From the NCBI GenBank assembly GCA_028292625.1, contig JAQGLY010000073.1, positions 19,143 to 83,142 of the forward strand: a DNA stretch of 64,000 nt, given 5' to 3'. The first letter of the stretch is position 1, and each line of letters begins with the position of its first letter. A program made the position numbers and the translations under genes. This DNA comes from Herbaspirillum sp. (GTDB lineage: Bacteria > Pseudomonadota > Gammaproteobacteria > Burkholderiales > Burkholderiaceae_D). Of this stretch, positions 18,105 to 26,177 are shown one piece after another. The notes under the pieces were generated by a model. That model was not told where the DNA came from. It made no database searches and saw nothing but the letters and a program-made list of their open reading frames with translations.

Positions 18105-19324
18105 AATGCCGTCATTGCGCGACGCAATTGCAGGATCCGTTCATCGACCTCGGGTTTTCCCCGCCGTCCAATGCCTATCTGCGGCGGGAAGACCTGCTGC
18201 GTCCGGAGACCTATTACCCATTGAAGGTCATGGTATGCCGCACGTGCTGGCTGGTGCAGACCGAAGATTATGCGCATCACGAGCAATTGTTCGATACCGA
18301 TTATGCCTATTTTTCGTCCACTTCCAGCACCTGGCTCAAGCATGCGTTCACTTATGTCGAGATGATCGTCGAGCGGCTGGGATTGGGGCCGCAATCGAAA
18401 GTCGTCGAGCTGGCGGCCAATGACGGCTATCTGTTGCAGTACGTGCAGCAGCGCGGCATTCCGTGCCTGGGCGTGGAACCGACGCGCAGCACTGCGGACG
18501 CGGCGCGCGCCAAAGGCATCCCGGTAGTCGAGGAATTTTTCGGTGTGCGCTTGGCGCAAACGCTGCTGGAGCGCGATGGCGCGGCCGATCTGATGATCGC
18601 CAACAATGTGCTGGCGCACGTGCCGGACATCAACGATTTCCTCGGCGGCATTGCGTTGCTGTTGGCGCCGGAGGGCACGGTCACCATCGAGTTCCCGCAT
18701 CTGCTGAATCTGATGCGTTTTGCGCAGTTCGATACGATTTATCACGAACATTTTTCCTACCTCGCGCTGGGTTCGGTCGAAACCATGATGCGGGCGCAAG
18801 GCTTGCGCGTGTATGACGTGGAGCAATTGCCCACGCATGGCGGCAGCCTGCGGGTGTATGCATGCCGTCAGGCGGCCAGCCATGCCGCCGGCAGCGCGGT
18901 GGAAGCAGTGCGTCGTCAGGAGCACGATTTCGGCTTGCAGGACATTGCGACCTATCGCGGCTTTCAGGAAAAGGCGCAGACCATCAAGATGGAATTGCTG
19001 CGCTTCCTGCTGCAGCAAAAGCGCGACGGTAAAAAGGTCATGGCGTACGGCGCCGCGGCGAAGGGCAATACGCTGCTCAATTATTCCGGCGTGCATGCCG
19101 ATCTGCTGACGCTGGTGGCCGACGCCGCAACTTCCAAGCAATCGAAATACATGCCCGGCAGCCATATTCCCATCGTGTCGCCGCAGATGCTGATCGCGCA
19201 GAAGCCGGATGTCGTGCTGATCCTGCCCTGGAATCTGAAAGAGGAAGTCGAAGCGCAGCTATCCTGTATCCGGGAATGGGGCGGGCGGTTCGCGATTGCC
19301 GTGCCGGAAATGCGGATATGGTGA
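18101..19324 (+). CDS. TylCIII/NovU-like sugar C-methyltransferase
   Basis: 407 residues with the three-part layout of ketosugar C-methyltransferases. An N-terminal zinc-binding domain carries Cys3, Cys6, Cys46 and Cys49 (CRHC and CRTC). The SAM fold has KVVELAANDGYLLQYV as motif I, and IYHEHFSYLALGS carries the active-site Tyr/His/His segment. The C-terminal domain contains KVMAYGAAAKGNTLLNY. Family members methylate C3 (or C5) of a 4-keto-6-deoxy sugar nucleotide, giving branched sugars. With rfbF upstream and rfbG nearby, the likely substrate is a CDP-linked 4-keto-6-deoxyhexose. Overlaps both neighbours, so it belongs firmly to this operon. Confidence 0.87.
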   Translation: MKCRHCATQLQDPFIDLGFSPPSNAYLRREDLLRPETYYPLKVMVCRTCWLVQTEDYAHHEQLFDTDYAYFSSTSSTWLKHAFTYVEMIVERLGLGPQSKVVELAANDGYLLQYVQQRGIPCLGVEPTRSTADAARAKGIPVVEEFFGVRLAQTLLERDGAADLMIANNVLAHVPDINDFLGGIALLLAPEGTVTIEFPHLLNLMRFAQFDTIYHEHFSYLALGSVETMMRAQGLRVYDVEQLPTHGGSLRVYACRQAASHAAGSAVEAVRRQEHDFGLQDIATYRGFQEKAQTIKMELLRFLLQQKRDGKKVMAYGAAAKGNTLLNYSGVHADLLTLVADAATSKQSKYMPGSHIPIVSPQMLIAQKPDVVLILPWNLKEEVEAQLSCIREWGGRFAIAVPEMRIW

Positions 19325-21006
19325 ACACCCATATTTTTCAGATCCGCCGCGATCGGGCCGATGCGCCGGCGATCGATGCCGGCTGGACCGAGCTGCCGCG
19401 CGTCGAGGGCGCCACGGCCGGCTGGGACGATTACCCGACGATACGGCAATATTTTTTCAGCCATGAGCTCGACGAGGATGCGCTATACGGATTTCTGCCG
19501 GCCGGCTTTGCCGCCGATACCCGTCTATCGGCCGCCGCCATCGATGCCTTCATCGCGCAGCATCCGGGACGCGATGTCTATACCTTTTTCCCGTTCATCC
19601 AGGACGCCGCCTGTTTTCTGCATGTGTTCGAGCAGGGCGAACTGGCGTTTCCCGGCATCACCGCCGTTGCCCAGGCTTATCTCGCGTCGATAGAGCTGCC
19701 GGTGACGCCGGACGATCTGGTCATGGATTTCGGCAGCGTCGCCCATGCGCAATATGTGGTCGCCAAACCGGTCTTCTGGAGGACATGGCTGGGTCTGACG
19801 GAAAAAATCTTCGAGATCGCCGAAAGCGGAGGCGATGCAGGCGAAACGCTGGCGGCCGAATTCAATACGCCGCCGGGCATGAAGCAGGCGCTGGTCGAAC
19901 GCATGGCGGCGCTGGTGCTGGCGCTGGACCGGAATCTGAGCGCCACGGCTTTCGATATTTCCGAAATGCCCTGCACCGCTAGCGCGTACTTGCGGTATTG
20001 GAACGACATGGCTGCGCTGGATGCCGTCAAGGCGGCATTCCGGCAGACTGGGGATCGGCGGTATCTCGACCGCTTTTTTGTATTGCGGGAAAAGATATTG
20101 CGGGCATGCGAGCCGCGCTTCGGTAAGGCAATCGGCGTGCAGCCCGCGGCCGCGGTATCCGCCCGGATTGCCATCGATGCCAACAGCGAGCTGATTTACG
20201 GCTGCATTACCCATGTGCCGCTGCCGGTCGCGTTCCCCGATTTCGTCATGCCGGTCTACCTGGGCCAGTCGCAAGGGCCGGATCGGATGAATCTGCGCGA
20301 TCTGGCGCCGCAGTGGGAACCATACCATCCTATCGTCGGCGGCATGCTGGGCAATTTCGCGCTGAAAAACTATGTGCTCAAGCATCATCCGGACGTCAAG
20401 CGCATCGGCGTATGCATGTATCGGAAGTTCATCTCGCGCCATCGCATCAGCGGCGTTGCGGCCGAAGACAACTGGATGATGGATGTGGTGTCGGACAAGG
20501 ATATCGAACAAACGGGCCTCGACAGCATGATGGCGCCGGGCGATGTGCCGTTTTTGATCGGACGCACCTGCGGGTTCACCGTCCACGGCGAACCCGCAGG
20601 TTATCTATTGCATTACGCGCATGCGCATCACGCCGAGGATCTGCTGCGGTTTACATCGGAAGCCATCGAGCTGGGCGTGCTGCAGAAGACCGAGGCCGAT
20701 TCCTTCTTCAATGAAAAAGTATTTTTGATGGGCGGCATCGAGCTGGGCGTATTTCCGGCCGATTTCTGGCTGGCGACGGTGACGGCGATCGAGTCGGTGA
20801 TCTGGGCCTGCGTGCAACGCTATCCGACCATACGCGAAGGCTATCAGACCCGCGCATGGGCGTTTTGCGCCGAACGGCTGGGCAGTTACCTGCTGCTCAA
20901 GCATCTGAATACGCGGTACGGGCAGAAGGGCGGCTACGAGCAATTTTTCGGCCAACTCAATCTGATTACCAAGAACGACGAAACCCTGTACGTGCCGAGT
21001 CACTAG
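19318..21006 (+). CDS. Two-domain unrecognised protein: shared domain plus DUF4422-like region
   Basis: 562 residues from the ATG at 19318, which overlaps the upstream stop and has GGAAA about nine bases before it. Residues 1-265 match the separate protein at 13071-13913 (blocks DVYTF-x-P-x-IQD-x-AC and AKPVFW). Residues ~285-562 resemble DUF4422-type putative glycosyltransferases: NFALKNYVLKHHPDVKRIGVCMYRKF has the order expected before the HYRRxx motif, and YQTRAWAFCAERLGSYLLLKH resembles the RxxxFLAERL motif near the C-terminus. No signal peptide or membrane helix. It ends the rfbF operon at a strong hairpin. Enzymatic role is inferred, not shown. Confidence 0.6.
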   Translation: MVNTHIFQIRRDRADAPAIDAGWTELPRVEGATAGWDDYPTIRQYFFSHELDEDALYGFLPAGFAADTRLSAAAIDAFIAQHPGRDVYTFFPFIQDAACFLHVFEQGELAFPGITAVAQAYLASIELPVTPDDLVMDFGSVAHAQYVVAKPVFWRTWLGLTEKIFEIAESGGDAGETLAAEFNTPPGMKQALVERMAALVLALDRNLSATAFDISEMPCTASAYLRYWNDMAALDAVKAAFRQTGDRRYLDRFFVLREKILRACEPRFGKAIGVQPAAAVSARIAIDANSELIYGCITHVPLPVAFPDFVMPVYLGQSQGPDRMNLRDLAPQWEPYHPIVGGMLGNFALKNYVLKHHPDVKRIGVCMYRKFISRHRISGVAAEDNWMMDVVSDKDIEQTGLDSMMAPGDVPFLIGRTCGFTVHGEPAGYLLHYAHAHHAEDLLRFTSEAIELGVLQKTEADSFFNEKVFLMGGIELGVFPADFWLATVTAIESVIWACVQRYPTIREGYQTRAWAFCAERLGSYLLLKHLNTRYGQKGGYEQFFGQLNLITKNDETLYVPSH

Positions 21007-21028
21007 TGGACTGTTACAGTCCACTAGT
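21002..21028. terminator. Perfect 12-bp hairpin between convergent operons
   Basis: ACTAGTGGACTG at 21002-21013 and CAGTCCACTAGT at 21017-21028 are exact reverse complements with a TTA loop. The stop codon of the 19.3 kb gene lies in the left arm. It sits between the plus-strand rfbF operon and the minus-strand rml operon, so it probably terminates both. Only a short T run follows on either side, which makes it atypical for a textbook intrinsic terminator. Confidence 0.75.
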
Positions 21029-21035
21029 TTGACGA

Positions 21036-21974
21036 TCAGGCTCCGCCCGCGCGCACGGCGGGCGAGCCGTCGATGATTTCATCCAGGCATTTGGCCACAT
21101 CGGTTTGCCAGTGCGGCATGCGCAGTTTGAAAGTCGATTCCAGCTTGCCGATGGCCAGGCGCGAGCTGGCCGGACGCGCCGGCAACCCGGGACCGGTGAC
21201 CGTCGGGATCGGCGTGATGGCGGCGCTGCTTGCGATTTTGGTCGGCACGCCGCGACTGTGAAGATGATCCACGATGAACGACGCATATTCATGCCAGGAT
21301 GTTTCGCCGCCGGCGACCAGATGATAAATGCCGGCCGTTTCGCGAATGCGGCTGGAGGCGTGCGCGATGTTGCCCCGGCTCTCCGCCAGCAGCGCCAGCG
21401 TGACACGGCTGACCGTCCTGGCCCAGGTCGGCGCGCCGAACTGATCGGCGGTCATCGTGAATTGCGGCTGCTCCTGCGCCAGCCGGATCACGGTTTTCAT
21501 GAAATTGCCGCCGTGCACGTTATAGACCCAGCTGGTTCTTAAAATCCAGTGCGCTTCGCAATATCTGGCGACAGCCTGTTCGCCGGCCAGCTTGCTTTGG
21601 CCGTAGACATTGATCGGATGGGTCTGCGCCGCTTCGTCGTACGGCAGTTTCTGCGTTCCGTCGAATACGTAATCGGTCGAGTAATGAATCATCGCCGCGC
21701 CCAGCCGTTGCGCTTCCTGCGCGATGACTCCGGGCGCTTCGCCATTGATCAGCAGGGCCAGCGCCGGTTCCGATTCGGCTTTGACCACGGCGGTATAGGC
21801 GGCGGGATTGACGATCAGATCCGGCTTGACCGCGCGGATCACGTCGCGCACCTGGTCCAGGTCGCTCAGATCCAGTTGCGCGCGCGGGAAAGAAATGATT
21901 TCACCCAGGCCGGGCAGGCTCTGGGTGAGTTCGCCGCCGATCTGGCCGCTGCGGCCGGTCAGGAGTATCTTCAA
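21036..21974 (-). CDS. rmlD: dTDP-4-dehydrorhamnose reductase
   Basis: NAD(P)H-dependent reductase of the last step to dTDP-L-rhamnose. It has 312 residues: LLTGRSGQIG (Rossmann loop, residues 5-13), HYSTDYVFDGTQKLPYDE, NVYGQSKLAGE with Tyr124 and Lys128 as the SDR pair, and LRTSWVYNVHGGNF. Position 64 is Val in NPAAYTAVVKAE, where the family usually has Asp (AYTAVDKAE). This might alter substrate recognition, so action on the CDP sugar made nearby is conceivable. Fourth gene of the minus operon rfbG-rmlA-rmlC-rmlD, overlapping rmlC by four bases. Confidence 0.9.
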   Translation of the reverse strand: MKILLTGRSGQIGGELTQSLPGLGEIISFPRAQLDLSDLDQVRDVIRAVKPDLIVNPAAYTAVVKAESEPALALLINGEAPGVIAQEAQRLGAAMIHYSTDYVFDGTQKLPYDEAAQTHPINVYGQSKLAGEQAVARYCEAHWILRTSWVYNVHGGNFMKTVIRLAQEQPQFTMTADQFGAPTWARTVSRVTLALLAESRGNIAHASSRIRETAGIYHLVAGGETSWHEYASFIVDHLHSRGVPTKIASSAAITPIPTVTGPGLPARPASSRLAIGKLESTFKLRMPHWQTDVAKCLDEIIDGSPAVRAGGA

Positions 21975-22516
21975 TCGAATGTCTCCGCATCGGCCAGCGG
22001 TTTTCCGAGCTTGTCTTTGTCCGACAGCAGCGGCGCGGCGTCGATGCCCCAGTCGATGCCCAGCGCGGCGTCGTTCCAGAGCAGGCAGCGCTCGTGCTCG
22101 GGCATCCAGTAATCGGTGGTTTTATAGAGGAATTCGGCGGACTCGCTCAGCACCACGAAGCCATGCGCGAAACCGGGCGGGATCCATAGTTGACGCTTGT
22201 TGTCGGCCGACAGCACCGCACCCGTCCATTGGCCGAAACGCGGCGAGCTTTTGCGGATATCGACCGCGACGTCGAACACGGCGCCGGCCGTCACGCGCAC
22301 CAGCTTGCCCTGCGGATGCCGGATCTGATAATGCAGTCCGCGCAGCACATGCTGCGCCGATTTTGAATGATTGTCCTGAACGAAATGCGCATCGACGCCG
22401 GTCAATTGCGCAAAGGCGCGCGCATTGAAGCTTTCGAAGAAAAAGCCGCGGGCGTCGCCGAACACTTTGGGTTCGATGCAGATGACTTCGGGCAATGACG
22501 TGGGGACGATTTGCAT
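21971..22516 (-). CDS. rmlC: dTDP-4-dehydrorhamnose 3,5-epimerase
   Basis: 181 residues with the full RmlC signature: DARGFFFESFN, VQDNHSKSAQHVLRGLHYQ with His62 as catalytic base, QGKLVRV with Lys71, AVDIRKSSPRFG, PPGFAHGFVVLSE and YKTTDYWMPEHER with the tyrosine acid. Cytosolic cupin dimer that epimerises C3 and C5 of dTDP-4-keto-6-deoxyglucose. Starts two bases after the rmlA stop and overlaps rmlD by ATGA, so the three are translated together. Confidence 0.94.
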   Translation of the reverse strand: MQIVPTSLPEVICIEPKVFGDARGFFFESFNARAFAQLTGVDAHFVQDNHSKSAQHVLRGLHYQIRHPQGKLVRVTAGAVFDVAVDIRKSSPRFGQWTGAVLSADNKRQLWIPPGFAHGFVVLSESAEFLYKTTDYWMPEHERCLLWNDAALGIDWGIDAAPLLSDKDKLGKPLADAETFD

Positions 22517-22518
22517 GT

Positions 22519-23406
22519 TCAGTAGCTCATGTCGGTCAGCAATTGCATCAGATATCGGCCATAGGCGTTTTTCTTCAGCGCTTGCGCCAATTTTTCGAGT
22601 TGCGCGGCATCGATGTAGCCGCGCCGGTAGGCGATTTCCTCCGGACAGGCGACTTTCAGACCCTGCCGTTTTTCAATTGTAGCAATGAATTGTCCGGCTT
22701 CGAGCAGCGACTCATGCGTGCCGGTATCGAGCCACGCGATGCCGCGGCCCATCAATTCGACTTGCAGTTGATGGTTATCGAGATAAGCGCGGTTGACGTC
22801 GGTGATCTCCAGTTCGCCGCGCGCCGACGGCCGGATGCTGTCGGCGATGTCGCATACCTGCTGGTCGTAGAAATACAGACCGGTGACCGCGTAGTTGGAT
22901 TTCGGCTGCGCCGGCTTTTCGACGATGCCGACGGCGCGCCGCTGCGCATCGAATTCCACCACGCCGTAGCGTTCCGGATCATGGACGTGGTAAGCGAAAA
23001 CGGTGGCGCCTTCGGTTTGCGCCGAGGCCGTCCGCATCTGCACTTCGAAATCGCGCCCGTAAAAAATATTGTCGCCCAGCACCAGCGCCGACGGCGCATT
23101 GTCGATGAAGCGGCGTCCGATGATAAACGCCTGCGCCAGACCGTCCGGCGATGGCTGCACCGCGTAGCTCAGGTTCAGGCCCCATTGGCTGCCGTCGCCG
23201 AGCAGCTCCGTGAAGCGCGGCGTATCCTGCGGAGTCGAGATAATCAGGATGTCGCGGATTCCGGCCAGCATCAGACTGGTCAGCGGGTAATACACCATCG
23301 GCTTGTCGTAGACCGGCAGCAGCTGTTTGGAAACGGCCATCGTGGCCGGATACAAGCGCGTGCCGGAGCCGCCGGCGAGGATGATGCCTTTGCGTGCCGG
23401 CGTCAT
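22519..23406 (-). CDS. rmlA: Glucose-1-phosphate thymidylyltransferase
   Basis: 295 residues. [16 protein letters not shown] is the nucleotide loop, followed by [57 protein letters not shown] and [14 protein letters not shown], all diagnostic of RmlA. Makes dTDP-glucose. The ATG at 23406 is chosen over a GTG one codon earlier because it overlaps the rfbG stop by one base (TGATG). The downstream dehydratase rmlB is not in this window, although rmlC and rmlD are. Confidence 0.96.
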   Translation of the reverse strand: MTPARKGIILAGGSGTRLYPATMAVSKQLLPVYDKPMVYYPLTSLMLAGIRDILIISTPQDTPRFTELLGDGSQWGLNLSYAVQPSPDGLAQAFIIGRRFIDNAPSALVLGDNIFYGRDFEVQMRTASAQTEGATVFAYHVHDPERYGVVEFDAQRRAVGIVEKPAQPKSNYAVTGLYFYDQQVCDIADSIRPSARGELEITDVNRAYLDNHQLQVELMGRGIAWLDTGTHESLLEAGQFIATIEKRQGLKVACPEEIAYRRGYIDAAQLEKLAQALKKNAYGRYLMQLLTDMSY

Positions 23407-24485
23407 CACGTCATTTTCTGAAAAAATTCGATTTGCGCGTCGCTGCGTGCGCGCAGATCGCCTCGGCGCAAATAAGTGGCGTACCAGTCCGCGGTTAATT
23501 CCAGCGCCGTATAGAGTTCCATTTTCGGCATCCAGTCCAGCCGTTGCCGCGCCTTCGAAATATCCAGCCGCAGCTGGCCGGCTTCGTGCAGCGCCGTAGG
23601 TTTGCTTTCGAGACGGATTTCGACCGAGCCGGCCTCATACTTCTGCAGCGAATGGTTCAGTGTGGCGCAAAGCTGGGCCACGGTCTGCGCATCGGTTTCC
23701 GTCGGGCCGAAGTTCCAGGCCTCGGCGTAAGCCTGGCCTTGTTCGTACAAGCATTCGGCCAGGTTCAGATAGCCGCGCAGCGGTTCCAACACGAATTGCC
23801 AGGGGCGTACCGCGTTCGGGTTGCGGATGGTGACCGGCTCCTTGCGCATCAGCGCGCGGATGAAGTCCGGCACCAGCCGATCCGGGGCGAAATCGCCGCC
23901 GCCAATGACGTTACCGGCCCGCACGCTGGCGACCGCGGCCTGGTTGTCGCCATGGCCGTTGAAAAACGAACGGCGATAGGACGCCGTGATCAATTCGGCT
24001 GCGCCTTTGCTGGCGCTGTACGGATCGTGGCCGCCCATCGGGTTGTCTTCGCGATAACCCCATAGCCACTCGCGGTTTTCATAGCATTTGTCGCTGGTGA
24101 CGACCACTATCGCGCGCACGCCCGGCGCCGTGCGCGCCGCTTCCAGCGTATTGACGGTGCCCATGACGTTGGTGGCGAAAGTGTCGACCGGCGACAGATA
24201 GGATTCGCGCACCAGCGGTTGCGCCGCCAGGTGAAATACGATTTCCGGCTTGGCTGCGGTCATTGCGGCGGTCAGCGCTTTCAGGTCGCGCACGTCGCCG
24301 ACGGTGCTGTAGACGGCGCTTTTGAGATGCGTCAGCTCGAACATGTTCGGCTCGCTGGGCGGCGCCAGCGAATAGCCGTGCAGATTCGCGCCCATGCGGC
24401 TGAGCCACAAGGTCAGCCAGCTTCCCTTGAAACCGGTGTGGCCGGTGATGAAGACATTTTTGCCGCGCCAGAACTGATTGCTCAT
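23406..24485 (-). CDS. rfbG: CDP-glucose 4,6-dehydratase
   Basis: NAD-dependent SDR making CDP-4-keto-6-deoxyglucose. It has 359 residues: [14 protein letters not shown] (residues 11-24), [42 protein letters not shown], a signature that separates RfbG from RmlB, and [11 protein letters not shown] with Tyr156/Lys160. [13 protein letters not shown] and [10 protein letters not shown] follow. First gene of the minus operon with rmlA, rmlC and rmlD, although functionally it pairs with rfbF at 16739. Its ATG overlaps the stop of a 21-codon upstream ORF. Confidence 0.95.
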   Translation of the reverse strand: MSNQFWRGKNVFITGHTGFKGSWLTLWLSRMGANLHGYSLAPPSEPNMFELTHLKSAVYSTVGDVRDLKALTAAMTAAKPEIVFHLAAQPLVRESYLSPVDTFATNVMGTVNTLEAARTAPGVRAIVVVTSDKCYENREWLWGYREDNPMGGHDPYSASKGAAELITASYRRSFFNGHGDNQAAVASVRAGNVIGGGDFAPDRLVPDFIRALMRKEPVTIRNPNAVRPWQFVLEPLRGYLNLAECLYEQGQAYAEAWNFGPTETDAQTVAQLCATLNHSLQKYEAGSVEIRLESKPTALHEAGQLRLDISKARQRLDWMPKMELYTALELTADWYATYLRRGDLRARSDAQIEFFQKMT

Positions 24486-24547
24486 GGACGCGCTTTTTTC
24501 GCGGTAAGGCGGTATTGCCCGAGCTGGGCGCGGTTGACGTCGGACAT
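24482..24547 (-). CDS. Possible 21-codon leader ORF coupled to rfbG
   Basis: ATG at 24547 opens a frame reading [21 protein letters not shown] and stopping with a TGA that overlaps the rfbG ATG (ATGA). rfbG itself has no clear Shine-Dalgarno sequence, so its translation could depend on ribosomes finishing this ORF. Against it, the leader also lacks a good ribosome binding site, and it could be the remnant of a lost gene. Confidence 0.3.
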   Translation of the reverse strand: MSDVNRAQLGQYRLTAKKARP

Positions 24548-24622
24548 GTTCTAATTTGGTTGGTCGCCCGATTAGGCAGGACGACAGACTGTTAAATGAT
24601 TAGGCAGTCAAATTAAAACATG
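24545..24622. repeat. Inverted and direct repeats upstream of rfbG
   Basis: CATGTTCTAATTT (24545-24557) and AAATTAAAACATG (24610-24622) are reverse complements at 12 of 13 positions. Between them GATTAGGCAG occurs twice (24570-24579 and 24598-24607), 28 bases apart. The block lies in the 221-base space between the oxidoreductase stop (24707) and rfbG. It may be an operator, or part of the leader RNA of the rfbG-rml operon. Confidence 0.4.
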
Positions 24623-24706
24623 GGGACCACAGCGTTGAAGCGCGAATCAAGGGGGTTTTTATCATCCATTCCGGTCAATATCGACGAAAAAGACCCCATC
24701 CGGCGT

Positions 24707-25768
24707 TCATTCCAGCGTCGGCGGCAACGCCACGCCATATTTTTGGGCCAGGTCCGCCAGCATCGGCGGAATGGTCGGATGCAGCGCAAGGCCATCGCGC
24801 AACTGCTCGGCGCGGCGGGCGATGCCCCGATCGCCGGGCATGCGGACCTGCCCCACGTCCGGCCGCGGCGGATTGCTGCGGCAAGCGTCCGCGATCCAGT
24901 CCATCTGGCGCAGGAACGCGGCCTGGCCGCCGAACGCCGAAGGATCGTAGAGCGAGATGAACACGGACGCGCCCCAGCCCTGCGCCGCGTCGGCACGGCC
25001 GTGACCGCCCAGCCCGCTGGTCAAGGCCTCGATCAGCAAGCCCAGACCGAAGCCTTTATGTCCGCCCGTCAAACCGCCCAAAGGCAGGATGGTGCCGGGC
25101 GGATCGGCGGCCAGCACGGCCGGATCGCGGCTGGGATTGCCATGTCCGTCCAGCAGCCAGGCTTCGTCGAATTGCTGTCCCGCCTTGTGCAGGCGGTTGG
25201 TCATGCCGTTGGTCGTGATCGAGGCGGAAATATCGATCAGAAAAGGCGTGCCGGAAGTTGGAATTCCCGCCGCAATCGGATTCGGTGTGAACACCGCCTT
25301 GGTGCCGCCGAAAGGCGCGACGCTTTGCGCCGCGGGGTTCGAGCAGGAAAGCAGCATCATGAAACCGGCTTCGGTGGCGCGCAGCAAATACGCCGCCAGA
25401 CAGCCGATATGGTGGCTACGCCGGATCGACAGCGTGGCGTTGCCGAATTCGCGCGCCCGCGGGATCAGCATCTCAACGCCCTGCAACACCAGCCAGGGAC
25501 CGGGCAAACGCCCGCCATCCCACAGCACCGCAGCGCCGCGGTCGGAAATCGGCGTCGGTTCGCCTGTGGTGGCCATCCCCCCCTTTTCGATTTCCCGGAT
25601 ATAGGGTGCCAGTAGCGCGAGTCCATGCGTATCGTGGCCGAGCAAATCGCCGTCCACCAGCGTACGTGCGACCGCGGCCGCCGGGGCCTGCGGCAAACCG
25701 GCGGCCTGCAGCACGCTTTCGGAAAACTGCGTCAGGGTCGCGGCGGAAAAACGTTCAGATTGAGTCAT
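24707..25768 (-). CDS. Ldh-family NAD(P)-dependent oxidoreductase (malate/lactate DH, DpkA type)
   Basis: 353 residues of the type 2 malate/L-lactate dehydrogenase family, which also contains delta1-piperideine/pyrroline-2-carboxylate reductase (DpkA), ureidoglycolate and sulfolactate dehydrogenases. Motifs are LVDGDLLGHDTHGLALLAPYI at the N-terminus, RRSHHIGCLAAYL, FGGTKAVFTPNPIAAGIPT, and GGHKGFGLGLLIEALTSGLGG. Genomic partners (D-amino-acid acylase, DSD1 enzyme, RidA) favour reduction of an imino or keto acid produced from a D-amino acid. Start set at the ATG 25768; a TTG at 25786 is possible. Last gene of a four-gene operon. Confidence 0.8.
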   Translation of the reverse strand: MTQSERFSAATLTQFSESVLQAAGLPQAPAAAVARTLVDGDLLGHDTHGLALLAPYIREIEKGGMATTGEPTPISDRGAAVLWDGGRLPGPWLVLQGVEMLIPRAREFGNATLSIRRSHHIGCLAAYLLRATEAGFMMLLSCSNPAAQSVAPFGGTKAVFTPNPIAAGIPTSGTPFLIDISASITTNGMTNRLHKAGQQFDEAWLLDGHGNPSRDPAVLAADPPGTILPLGGLTGGHKGFGLGLLIEALTSGLGGHGRADAAQGWGASVFISLYDPSAFGGQAAFLRQMDWIADACRSNPPRPDVGQVRMPGDRGIARRAEQLRDGLALHPTIPPMLADLAQKYGVALPPTLE

Positions 25769-25790
25769 GGCGTGGGTCTTTTTCAATGCA

Positions 25791-26165
25791 TTAAGCGGAA
25801 ACCGCGGTCATCTGCACTTCGATTAAAAATCCATGATGCAATTCGGGCACGGGCACCACGGCGCGGGCCGGGCGGTGCGCGCCGAAGCGCTCGCTGTAGA
25901 TGCGATTGAAGACGGGCCAGTTGTCGATGCCGACGATATAGGCAGTGCATTGGACCACATGGTCGAGCCGGCAGCCGGCGGCGGCGAGCACGTTCTCGCA
26001 ATGCTGGAGGACAATGCGGGCCTGTTCTTCGAAGCTGCCTTGCGCGCCGGCGCCGGAGGTGGAGATCGGCAACATGCCGGACACAAAGACAAAGCCGTTC
26101 GCTTCAACGGCCTGGGAATAATGACCGCCGGGCGCCGGCACGTCGGGGGTGGATATGAATTGCAT
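25791..26165 (-). CDS. RidA-family enamine/imine deaminase
   Basis: 124 residues. Family features are HYSQAVEANGFVFVSGMLP, EEQARIVLQHCENVLAAAGC, TAYIVGIDNWPVFNRIYSERFG and RPARAVVPVPELHHGFLIEVQM, with Arg101 and Glu116 in the positions that bind and activate the imino acid. RidA hydrolyses 2-aminoacrylate-like enamines released by PLP dehydratases. That matches the PLP enzyme encoded 12 bases upstream and suggests that enzyme produces a reactive enamine. AAGGAG sits before the ATG. Confidence 0.88.
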   Translation of the reverse strand: MQFISTPDVPAPGGHYSQAVEANGFVFVSGMLPISTSGAGAQGSFEEQARIVLQHCENVLAAAGCRLDHVVQCTAYIVGIDNWPVFNRIYSERFGAHRPARAVVPVPELHHGFLIEVQMTAVSA

Positions 26166-26177
26166 GGGGACTCCTTT

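Noticed and set aside
24545..24622. Insertion-sequence ends as explanation of the inverted repeat upstream of rfbG
   Set aside because: The enclosed 52 bases contain no transposase, and no target duplication is visible.
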